64,000 bases of DNA from the NCBI RefSeq assembly GCF_016097555.1, contig NC_054711.1:36188550-36252549 (forward strand). The letters are read 5' to 3'. Positions within the stretch are counted from its first letter, which is position 1; each line of letters opens with the position of its first letter. Below are positions 53,261-64,000 of this stretch, one piece after another. The notes under the pieces were generated by a model. It had not been told where the DNA came from, did not search any database, and worked only from the letters and a program-made list of their open reading frames with translations. The position numbers and the translations under genes were made by a program. The DNA is from Gigantopelta aegis (lineage: Eukaryota; Mollusca; Gastropoda; Neomphalida; Peltospiridae).

Positions 53261-53342
53261 TATTCTAACACACAAAACACGATCGATTTCAAGGTTACAC
53301 GTCACATTTTGCCTGTCAAACCACCAGACGTAAAATTCTTCG

Positions 53343-54501
53343 TCAGACCACGACCGTTTCGTTATATTTTGACCACAGATGTCTAACCAGATCCATGACG
53401 AGCATTTCATTGACGTTATACTCCAACATCATTAACAGGAAGACGCCGTCGGTGGTCAGGTAGTCACGCGTGAACTTCCCTTCAGCGTGGGCCTTTCTCA
53501 GGCCTTTGTGAACCAACATGAGATACTTGTACACGTATTTGATGCGATTCGAGGGGAAGGTAAGCTTTATCAACCAGCTCAGGTAGCTGTAGATATTAAC
53601 GATAGCTACGAAGCAAATCCAGAACCAGAGAAAGGCGAAGACCTTCTCGTTGAACAAATTCACAGACAAGACGCACTGGACCGTGAAACGTTGGATGTTC
53701 TGCATCTGGCGGATCTCAAAGTCGCACAGGGTGACTCTGGGAAATCTCGGTGATTCTCGCAGCTCGTTGTTATTGACGAGATGGTCTATGACCTCCACGC
53801 CATACAGGATGTAATCCATAGCCAGGAATTTGTTGAGAAGAAACAGCAGTGCGAAGGTCATGAAGATGTAGAACAATTTGATGCCCAGGTACAAGCCCGT
53901 CAGGTAGGTTCCGGTCCGGCGACCCAGGCAGAAACAACACAGCGAGGAAACCTTCTCTATACACGAGTGCAGGAAGCCGTACTCAGAGCGCTTGGAAGTC
54001 TTCAAGGTGAGGTCGAAAACTGTGGCGAGCGCTTCCACGCTGGTCTCGCACTTTGCCCCAATCTGAGCGCCCTCCGCCATGAAGATGATCTTCTTGAGGT
54101 TGAAGCCGGTCTTCGTGTTGAGTGCCTCCCAGAAGAGATTGGGCAGCTTGAAACACAGAGCCAGGAACAGCAGGATGATCGGCACCCACTGGTAGTACTT
54201 CACCTCCGTCTCGTTCCTCTCGTTCGGGTCCCACGGGACCATGTCGTCTGCTGGGATGTAGTAAGTGTCTTTGATCCAGCAGATGGCCTCCGTGTAGTTG
54301 CAGTGGCTGTCGGTGAACTCGGCGGGACACCAGCAGTGGATGGGGTCGCCCACATACTCGGTGAGGGAGATGAGGATGGCGAACACGCACAGGATGCAGA
54401 CGCTCCACACGTGGTTAAGGCGGTCGCTCACGTCGTCGTCGTACCCGGATGTATGGATGTTCAGAATGGGCAGGTTACTCGCGGTGGCCGCCAGAGTCAA
54501 C
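53343..54501 (-). CDS. Innexin (gap-junction channel subunit), main exon
   Basis: An open frame of about 385 codons ends in TGA at 53343-53345. The hallmark YYQWVP is at residues 102-107 of the frame, with NLPILNIH before and GDPIHCWCPAEF after TM1. Four membrane segments fall at about 31-48, 104-126, 205-225 and 285-305. Loop 1 has Cys 56, 58, 67 and 74 and loop 2 has Cys 259 and 276. Sequons are NYT (68) and NET (96). Innexins form intercellular and hemichannels in protostomes. The frame has no ATG at its start: a pyrimidine-rich acceptor (TTTTCTCTCACAG) ends at 54502, and the exon enters with the third base of a codon. A short first coding exon therefore lies at higher coordinates and was not located. 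The exon is GC-richer than its surroundings. Confidence 0.95.
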
Positions 54502-55238
54502 CTGTGAGAGAAAAAAACAGATAATTAGATTCAAATAAAACAAACTTTCTTTCTGACAGCCGGATTACAGATTATCTTCCATTGATTTACTCACAAGAGT
54601 TAGAAATCAATCTGATTAAAATGAGCTCTATTGGTCTGCCACAGGTAATAGTAATTAACCAGTGGAGCTAATTTTAATTAGAATGGATAGAAATAAAAGA
54701 AAGTATTAAATCACTTTCATTCCTCGATCTATGCACAGAGACTTAAAGCGACATTTGTCTCCAAACTAATCTGTATCACAAAAGGAATGACTTCAACTTT
54801 CCAATAGACAATTTTTCCTTTTCCTTTTTGTTGAGCAATATACTTTCTGCTCCAGCTTTTTGTGTCTACATATCACAACTTACAAAATACATTATGGTAT
54901 GCTCAATGTATATAGATTCCAAACAACGCCATATCATTCTGGCAGAGAAGTTGAGCCATCAGGATTATGATATCCAGTGACTCCTGAGGGCATTCCAAAA
55001 GTTCTATGGTAGACACTTGGAGGCTATATCTAGTAACTACGATGCATCACGGACCAAAATGGTGGCTGATGATATTCCATATTTTGAACTTGTGCATACT
55101 TTTTCATGTTTTTGGTGAAACTCTTGCACATTTTGTGTCCTCGTTTTACACATAATAACGGGATTGACAGCTGTGGTGGCAGTACTAATGGTGGGTGTCA
55201 CCGGTGGGGCAGGATATGCTCAACTTTCATGAACACCT
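54502..55238. other. Innexin upstream intron / 5' region
   Basis: Contains the small palindrome AATTAAAATGAG...CTAATTTTAATT (54612-54682), also seen inside 21817-22155. No first innexin exon could be identified with confidence. Confidence 0.5.
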
Positions 55239-55378
55239 GGGCCCGTGCTTATAAAACTTAAAGTCTAGACTTTAATAAAGTCCAGACTTTAACGTAATGC
55301 TATTTGAATGGCGTTGCCATGACGTTAAAGTCTGGACTTTATTAAAGTCTAGATTTTAAGGTTTATAAGCACGGGGCC
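55239..55378. mobile_element. Palindromic MITE, GGGCCCGTGCTTATAA family, copy 2
   Basis: Arms of about 57 bases match the copy at 23321-23442; the loop here is longer (ATGGCGTTGCCATGACG). Confidence 0.87.
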
Positions 55379-55689
55379 TGATACAATCACTGTTTTGACA
55401 GTGATTCACGAATGCATGTCATATTTATTCCAATGAGCTCTGTCCTGTGCTAGTTTTGATTGAGTAAACTGGTCTGTGTGTGGCAGTCCTCTTTGTGGTG
55501 GTTCAGGAAGGATGCATTGTTCAGTAAAGGATCTCCTCGGGAGTGGCTGTCCTCCTATAGATGAGGCACTAGATAGAGATTCGTACAATCATCCACTATT
55601 TTGCCAGACGCCCATTCGTCTATGCATTGTACAGAGATACGGTCTTGATGACGGATGACTGTTTTGTTGTTCAGAGGTACTCGTTGTAG

Positions 55690-56017
55690 GGGCGAGACGT
55701 AGCCCAGTGGTAAAGTGCTCGCTTGATTCGCGGTCAGTTTGGGATCGATCCCCGTCGGTGGGCCCATTGGGCTATTTCTCGCTCCAGCCAGTGCACCACG
55801 ACTGGTTCATCAAAGGCCGTGGTATGTGCTATCCTGTCTATGGGATGGTGCATATAAAAGATCCCTTGCTGCTAATCGAAAAGAGTAGCCCATGAAGTGG
55901 CGACAGCGGGTTTCCTCCCTCAATATCTGTGTGGTCCTTAACCATATGTCCGACGCCATATAACCGTAAATAAAATGTGTTGAGTGCGTCGTTGAATAAA
56001 ACATTTCTTTCTTCCTT
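55690..56017 (+). mobile_element. tRNA-headed SINE, tail type 1, full length
   Basis: Head GGGGCGAGACGTAGCCCAG through GTCGTTGAATAAAACATTTC. Very close to consensus, so comparatively young. Confidence 0.92.
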
Positions 56018-56269
56018 CACTTGGTTAACACGCGTACGATAAATATATCATTTTTTATTCATTTTATTTTTCAATAATAATGTAAAAAAAAAAATGTTTT
56101 AAATCATTTTTATTTAATTCAGCTTATATATTCTCCCCACGTTATTGCAAAAATATTTTAAAGTACGCACAATTATTATAATATATTTAATTTATAGATA
56201 ATTGGTTTAATTTTAAGGCAGTTAAAGTGACGAAACATATCATTAAAACAATGATACAGTAACTTCTCC

Positions 56270-56550
56270 CCTGTGTGTGCTGTAACCTCACCGTGGTGCA
56301 GGGGTGTAACATTCTCTTTGAGAACCCCTGCGCGTGCTGTAACCTCACCGTGGTGCAGGGGTGTAACATTCTCTTTGAGACCCCTGCGCGTGCTGTAGCC
56401 TCACCGTGGTGCAGGGGTGTAACATTCTCTTTGAGAACCCCTGCGCGTGCTGTAACCTCACCGTGGTGCAGGGGTGTAACATTCTCTTTGAGACCCCTGC
56501 GTGTGCTGTAACCTCACCGTGGTGCAGGGGTGTAACATTCTCTTTGAGAA
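56270..56550. repeat. 56/57-bp satellite, five copies
   Basis: CTGTAACCTCACCGTGGTGC recurs at 56280, 56337, 56393, 56450 and 56506. Units alternate between GAGAACCCC and GAGACCCC (57 and 56 bp). Confidence 0.92.
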
Positions 56551-56559
56551 TGGCCAATA

Positions 56560-56770
56560 CAGCACAAATTGAAATTTTGAATAAAAGTCGGTATCTATCT
56601 GTGATATTTGTGTTTTTGCACGGTTCTTTACACTGTGTTTTTTTTAAATCTTGAATTTTTATATTGATGTTGATCATCACTTTATTTGTTTGCAGCACCA
56701 TAGTTTGACACCCAGCCGATGTATTTTTCGTGCTGGGGTGTCGTTAAACATTCATTCATTCATTCATTCA
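56560..56770 (-). repeat. Dispersed repeat F, copy 2
   Basis: Inverse of 43979-44154 with the same (ATTC)n end and extending further left. Ends GGGTGTCGTTAAACATTC. Confidence 0.8.
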
Positions 56771-57114
56771 TACAGTAACTTCTGGACAGGTTATCCGATT
56801 TGCCTGCAATTTGGAACATTCATCACTTTGAGTATTTATAATTAAAGTTATGAACGTATTCAGACGCCTCGAATTCTTGGCCTCACATAAAGTCATTCTT
56901 ATTTGGTCTAGGTCATAATCATTTTATGTTTGACTAAATATGCAAAGTTGGATTGTTGATAACACATGTACACTCTATTCATTTCTTTTCTTTCTAAGGG
57001 CCAAATGTACATACACTGTTAGATTTGTCCCACATAATAAGAACACCAACGCGTCGCGTCACACAAGCTACCCATTCCACCGGATAGAATAGGTTAAGCG
57101 CATACTTCAAAATG

Positions 57115-57301
57115 CTCGTTTTGGTGTCGGATTGAATTTGAAACTTTGCTCGTGTATTTGTTTTAAGTCATTCACATTAGGAGGTAAAGTAATATACAGG
57201 AGGCAGGAGGAGCTGCATTAATCATAACAAATTCCTGAATTAACCCATTTTGATTTGGTGATGTTTAGATAGTTTTGGTGTCGGACATTGATAGAAATCA
57301 A

Positions 57302-57305
<4 letters not shown>
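57115..57305 (-). repeat. Dispersed repeat G, inverse of 1130-1345
   Basis: Shares TTTTGGTGTCGGA twice, GGAGGCAGGAGGAGCTGCAT and TTAACCCATTTTGA (inverse) with the SETD2 intron copy. Confidence 0.7.

Positions 57306-57371
<66 letters not shown>
57306..57371. repeat. (TA)n microsatellite
   Basis: About 33 TA units. 57372-57875 after it holds only a left-end piece of TTAA MITE family I (57429 onward) and otherwise nothing. Confidence 0.95.
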
Positions 57372-57374
<3 letters not shown>

Positions 57375-57875
57375 GTGTTTTTTCTTCATTATTATACTTT
57401 ATTAAGAAATGACAGTCATAACTTTTAAAGGGGCATTCCTGACTTTACATACTTTTCAACATGGCTTTTAATATGAATAAACTGGGTATTAATTACGTTG
57501 TCTTGCTTAGAATATTAATGAGTTTCTGGTATTTCTAATGTTTATAGTAGCTTAAACAAGATTTGTATCTAACCTGTACGAAATTATAGAAGGCAAAATC
57601 TAGTTTGAGCTGGTAATTTGAAATTTTGGGTCTGGTGTTGACCACTTTTGAAATATGCCTTTTTATACAAATACACTGGACATATTACAGTAAAATCTAA
57701 TTCATCTTCAATGTCATCTCGATTACAATTACGACATTTTCTCTGTTATCGTTCAATTTCATGCTCAAGGAGTAGTTGGTGGGGTGAAACATTTAACTAC
57801 AAGAAGAAACCCAACAACACCCCTTTCAACAATGGTCGTAGGTGCTGACAGGTTTTTGGTACATATTAATTATCA

Positions 57876-57950
57876 TTAGCAGCAAGGATTCTTTTATATG
57901 CTCTTTCCCACAGACAGGACATTACATACCATGACCTACGATATACTAAG
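57876..57950 (-). mobile_element. SINE body fragment, minus strand
   Basis: ATTAGCAGCAAGGATTCTTT to ACCTACGATATAC is an inverse body piece. Confidence 0.7.
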
Positions 57951-58108
57951 CCTGTAAGAAACGAACGGGGGAGGCGGGTGTGTGTATCTTTGGCCGCTAA
58001 CTTAAGCACTAACACAAACGATTATCTATTCTTTTCTACATCTAAATAAACATAAAAGTAGGGCTTGTGACCTCACTAGGAACTGTGCCCCCTTGACTAG
58101 AGATTGTG

Positions 58109-59185
<1,077 letters not shown>

Positions 59186-59570
59186 TAGAGCTGGGAGGTA
59201 TTGAAATTTGAGGTTATTTATCGATATCGGTATTTTAGGGGTGATTTACCTCGGTATCGGTACGGTATTCAGTATTGACACAATACCGATATCAAGCGCT
59301 ATTTTCGGTAGGCCTATACTCGGCTTTAAATGCATGCCTGTCTTATGGCTCACCCGCTAATTTCATCTAAATACAATTAAATTCCATACACAAGGCTCTC
59401 GTCTGATTTATACCAACCCACTTTGCGTTCGCCAGATATATTATTAGTGTTTTCAGAGAAATATTTTTCAATACCGAAATTTCGGTATTTTGAAATTTGC
59501 CAAGCACGGTAAATCGGTATTGATATAATACCGATACCGAACGGTATATACGGTATACCGCCCAGCTCTA
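59186..59570. mobile_element. hAT-like MITE (TAGAGCTGGGNGGTAT ends), 385 bp
   Basis: TAGAGCTGGGAGGTATTG at the left is inverted as GTATACCGCCCAGCTCTA at the right, with many ACCGATA/TATCGGT units inside. Flanks AGAAATAC and GAAAATAC agree at seven of eight positions. Ends of this type occur in hAT elements of other animals. Confidence 0.85.
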
Positions 59571-60180
59571 GAAAATACCTCAAATTAGGTCAAATCCAAA
59601 ATGGCCGTCATTAAAATTAACTAAAAATTAAAAAAAGAAGACCCCCCCCCCCCCCCACACACACACACATTATAAATATGGGACCAATTAAGATAAATAC
59701 ATGTATGACGAGTCTTTTCACAGTAGCTTGAAAAGATACATGCAATGGAAATTATATTTTATATGCATGGTCATCTGACAATTCAAGATGGCCACAAATA
59801 TTTGACAAAACGTACAATATTATTAAATGTATACAAATAAAACCACTATTAAGTAGTTAAGATGGCTGTAACAACTACATCTGCAAACCCCTGGCTAAAT
59901 TAAATGTTTATGCCAATATTCAAGATGGCTACCATACAATTTATTACGTATATGCTCTCTTATCAATGGATATTATGTAACAAAATATCGCAAAGTTAAC
60001 ACTACACTATTCAGAAGGTGATTTTCTGACATTTGCACACACATTAGTCTGTTGTGTCAGTGAAATCATGTGCTTTTCCATTCGTGAAGGTTATTTCTTT
60101 ACTCTGACCACATGACAAATTACATTGGAGCCCATTTTTTGCAACATGAACGTGTGTTTTTGTCACACTTTCCAGTGCTG
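59571..60180. other. Intergenic, no recognised feature
   Basis: Only a C run with CACACA (about 59643-59669) stands out. Confidence 0.5.
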
Positions 60181-60486
60181 TTGCATCTAATGATTTGCAT
60201 ACCTCGACTGGGATCCGAACCCAGTACCTACTAGCCTGTAGACCGATGGCCTAACCACGACGCCACCGAGGCCGGTAAAATAAGTATAAATGAATGAATG
60301 AAAATGGTTGGTGACCCACTAAATAGCCTGACAAAACATTGTGTGGAAATATGTTCACTAACCACTAACAACTAACCTACTGTCCTGGACAGACATCTCA
60401 GATAGCTGAGGTATGTGTCCAGGACAGCGTGCTTAAAACTTAATTGGATATAAGCACGAAAATAAGTTGAAACGAATTGGAATGAA
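60181..60486. mobile_element. Two SINE family 2 pieces in opposite orientation
   Basis: 60181-60275 is a minus-strand tRNA-like head (inverse GGCCTCGGTGGCGTCGTGG, box B inverse GGGTTCGGATCCC). 60358-60486 is a + strand body and tail (GTCCTGGACAGACATCTCAG, ATTGGATATAAGCACG). Confidence 0.75.
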
Positions 60487-63400
60487 AATATATACATTAC
60501 ATTTATCTCGGAAGTACTGTAGTCAACCAGGTAAACAGTGGTCATACCCCACCTATTATCGATAGTTTGCTGCACAATATATACATTACATTTATCTCGG
60601 AAGTACTGTAGTCAACCAGGTAAACAGTGGTCATACCCCACCTATTATCGATAGTTTGCTGCACAATATATACATTACATTTATCTCGGAAGTACTGTAG
60701 TCAATCAGGTAAACAGTGGTCATACCCCACCTATTATCGATAGTTTGCTACACAATATATACATTACATTTATCTCGGAAGTACTGTAGTCAACCAGGTA
60801 AACAGTGGTCATACCCCACCTATTATCGATAGTTTGCTGCACAATATATACATTACATTTATCTCGGAAGTACTGTAGTCAACCAGGTAAACAGTGGTCA
60901 TACCCCACCTATTATCGATAGTTTGCTGCACAATATATACATTACATTTATCTCGGAAGTACTGTAGTCAACCAGGTAAACAGTGGTCATACCCCACCTA
61001 TTATCGATAGTTTGCTGCACAATATATACATTACATTTATCTCGGAAGTACTGTAGTCAATCAGGTAAACAGTGGTCATACCCCACCTATTATCGATAGT
61101 TTGCTACACAATATATACATTACATTTATCTCGGAAGTACTGTAGTCAACCAGGTAAACAGTGGTCATACCCCACCTATTATCGATAGTTTGCTGCACAA
61201 TATATACATTACATTTATCTCGGAAGTACTGTAGTCAACCAGGTAAACAGTGGTCATACCCCACCTATTATCGATAGTTTGCTGCACAATATATACATTA
61301 CATTTATCTCGGAAGTACTGTAGTCAACCAGGTAAACAGTGGTCATACCCCACCTATTATCGATAGTTTGCTGCACAATATATACATTACATTTATCTCG
61401 GAAGTACTGTAGTCAACCAGGTAAACAGTGGTCATACCCCACCTATTATCGATAGTTTGCTGCACAATATATACATTACATTTATCTCGGAAGTACTGTA
61501 GTCAACCAGGTAAACAGTGGTCATACCCCACCTATTATCGATAGTTTGCTGCACAATATATACATTACATTTATCTCGGAAGTACTGTAGTCAACCAGGT
61601 AAACAGTGGTCATACCCCACCTATTATCGATAGTTTGCTGCACAATATATACATTACATTTATCTCGGAAGTACTGTAGTCAACCAGGTAAACAGTGGTC
61701 ATACCCCACCTATTATCGATAGTTTGCTACACAATATATACATTACATTTATCTCGGAAGTACTGTAGTCAACCAGGTAAACAGTGGTCATACCCCACCT
61801 ATTATCGATAGTTTGCTACACAATATATACATTACATTTATCTCGGAAGTACTGTAGTCAGCCAGGTAAACAGTGGTCATACCCCACCTATTATCGATAG
61901 TTTGCTGCACAATATATACATTACATTTATCTCGGAAGTACTGTAGTCAACCAGGTAAACAGTGGTCATACCCCACCTATTATCGATAGTTTGCTGCACA
62001 ATATATACATTACATTTATCTCGGAAGTACTGTAGTCAACCAGGTAAACAGTGGTCATACCCCACCTATTATCGATAGTTTGCTGCACAATATATACATT
62101 ACATTTATCTCGGAAGTACTGTAGTCAACCAGGTAAACAGTGGTCATACCCCACCTATTATCGATAGTTTGCTGCACAATATATACATTACATTTATCTC
62201 GGAAGTACTGTAGTCAACCAGGTAAACAGTGGTCATACCCCACCTATTATCGATAGTTTGCTGCACAATATATACATTACATTTATCTCGGAAGTACTGT
62301 AGTCAACAAAGGTAAACAGTGGTCATACCCCACCTATTATCGATAGTTTGCTGCACAATATATACATTACATTTATCTCGGAAGTACTGTAGTCAACCAG
62401 GTAAACAGTGGTCATACCCCACCTATTATCGATAGTTTGCTACACAATATATACATTACATTTATCTCGGAAGTACTGTAGTCAACCAGGTAAACAGTGG
62501 TCATACCCCACCTATTATCGATAGTTTGCTACACAATATATACATTACATTTATCTCGGAAGTACTGTAGTCAACCAGGTAAACAGTGGTCATACCCCAC
62601 CTATTATCGATAGTTTGCTACACAATATATACATTACATTTATCTCGGAAGTACTGTAGTCAGCCAGGTAAACAGTGGTCATACCCCACCTATTATCGAT
62701 AGTTTGCTGCACAATATATACATTACATTTATCTCGGAAGTACTGTAGTCAACCAGGTAAACAGTGGTCATACCCCACCTATTATCGATAGTTTGCTGCA
62801 CAATATATACATTACATTTATCTCGGAAGTACTGTAGTCAACCAGGTAAACAGTGGTCATACCCCACCTATTATCGATAGTTTGCTGCACAATATATACA
62901 TTACATTTATCTCGGAAGTACTGTAGTCAACCAGGTAAACAGTGGTCATACCCCACCTATTATCGATAGTTTGCTGCACAATATATACATTACATTTATC
63001 TCGGAAGTACTGTAGTCAACCAGGTAAACAGTGGTCATACCCCACCTATTATCGATAGTTTGCTGCACAATATATACATTACATTTATCTCGGAAGTACT
63101 GTAGTCAACCAGGTAAACAGTGGTCATACCCCACCTATTATCGATAGTTTGCTGCACAATATATACATTACATTTATCTCGGAAGTACTGTAGTCAACAA
63201 AGGTAAACAGTGGTCATACCCCACCTATTATCGATAGTTTGCTGCACAATATATACATTACATTTATCTCGGAAGTACTGTAGTCAACCAGGTAAACAGT
63301 GGTCATACCCCACCTATTATCGATAGTTTGCTACACAATATATACATTACATTTATCTCGGAAGTACTGTAGTCAACCAGGTAAACAGTGGTCATACCCC

Positions 63401-63813
63401 ACCTATTATCGATAGTTTGCTACACAATATATACATTACATTTATCTCGGAAGTACTGTAGTCAACCAGGTAAACAGTGGTCATACCCCACCTATTATCG
63501 ATAGTTTGCTACACAATATATACATTACATTTATCTCGGAAGTACTGTAGTCAACCAGGTAAACAGTGGTCATACCCCACCTATTATCGATAGTTTGCTG
63601 CACAATATATACATTACATTTATATCGGAAGTACTGTAGTCAACCAGGTAAACAGTGGTCATACCCCACCTATTATCGATAGTTTGCTATTATCGATAGT
63701 TTGCTACACAATATATACATTACATTTATCTCGGAAGTACTGTAGTCAACAAAGGTAAACAGTGGTCATACCCCACCTATTGTCGATAGTTTGCTATTAT
63801 CGATAGTTTGCTA
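60487..63813. repeat. 89-bp satellite array, about 37 copies
   Basis: The unit CGGAAGTACTGTAGTCAACC...ATTATCGATAGTTTGCTGCA repeats every 89 bp with almost no divergence. Marker variants (CAGCCAGG, CAATCAGG, CAACAAAGG, TGCTACAC) recur at multiples of 89, showing blocks of about nine or ten units copied together. The last two units have an added TATTATCGATAGTTTGC. Confidence 0.97.
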
Positions 63814-63843
63814 CACAATATAATTATGGCTTCGAAGCAATGA

Positions 63844-64000
63844 AGGGGCGGGACGTTGTCCAGTGGTAAAGCTTTCGCTCGATGTGCGATCGGTCTGGGA
63901 TCGATCCACGTCGTTGGGCCCATTGGGCTATTTCTCGCTCCAGCCAGTACACCACGACTGGTATATCAAAGGCATGTGGTATGTGCTAACCTGTCTGTGG
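63844..64000 (+). mobile_element. tRNA-headed SINE running off the window end
   Basis: Head GGGGCGGGACGTTGTCCAG and body to CTGTCTGTGG; the tail lies beyond the window. Confidence 0.88.

Noticed and set aside
53781-54524. 247-codon open frame on the + strand
   Set aside because: It is the shadow of the innexin on the opposite strand, caused by GC-rich codons; no recognisable domain.
60487-63813. CRISPR-like regular repeat spacing
   Set aside because: The 89-bp units are identical throughout, with no variable spacers; this is a eukaryotic satellite.

Overview
The window looks like a piece of a lophotrochozoan, most probably molluscan (gastropod-like), nuclear genome. The evidence is an AT-rich background, introns of 0.1 to 5 kb with GT/AG junctions, an innexin (a protostome-type gap-junction protein), and very many copies of tRNA-headed SINEs of the kind that fill mollusc genomes. 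No bacterial, viral or LTR-type gene was found. The species cannot be named from the sequence alone.

Three host genes are supported. (1) 32-16026, + strand: the last seven coding exons of SETD2, the histone H3K36 methyltransferase. They hold a DPN-heptad low-complexity tract, a Q/A-rich linker, the WW domain and the SRI domain. The window opens inside the gene, so the SET domain lies to the left. A long 3' region with a candidate poly(A) signal near 20829 follows. (2) 24487-38177, - strand: a complete-looking secreted protein of about 277 residues from nine coding exons. It has a signal peptide, a Cys-rich first module, six small cysteine modules each on its own exon, and a terminal Kunitz/BPTI domain with Arg at P1. 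I do not recognise the small module as a named family; this is the most interesting gene here. (3) 53343-54501, - strand: the main exon of an innexin, with a short upstream coding exon not located. A decayed copy of an innexin tail lies at 52440-52561, split from the live gene by a transposon.

The rest is repeats. About 25 copies or pieces of a tRNA-headed SINE occur with two alternative 3' tails, and a second SINE family is also present. Non-autonomous DNA transposons are frequent, several with readable target-site duplications: 8 bp (hAT-like), TTAA (piggyBac-like), TAA (Harbinger-like) and 5 bp. Tandem arrays lie at 5196, 6514-9906, 16304, 26874, 35030, 40061, 46450, 56270 and 60487-63813. 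Long AC, TC, TA, ATC and poly-G/C microsatellites complete the picture.

A recurring oddity is that three tandem arrays start exactly at splice junctions and repeat the junction itself: the SETD2 donors at 5195/5196 and 6532/6533, and the Kunitz-gene acceptor at 26873/26874. This multiplies candidate splice sites inside the introns. Nested insertions (SINE in SINE, MITE in SINE, SINE in MITE in gene relic, MITE in MITE) give a relative-age series.
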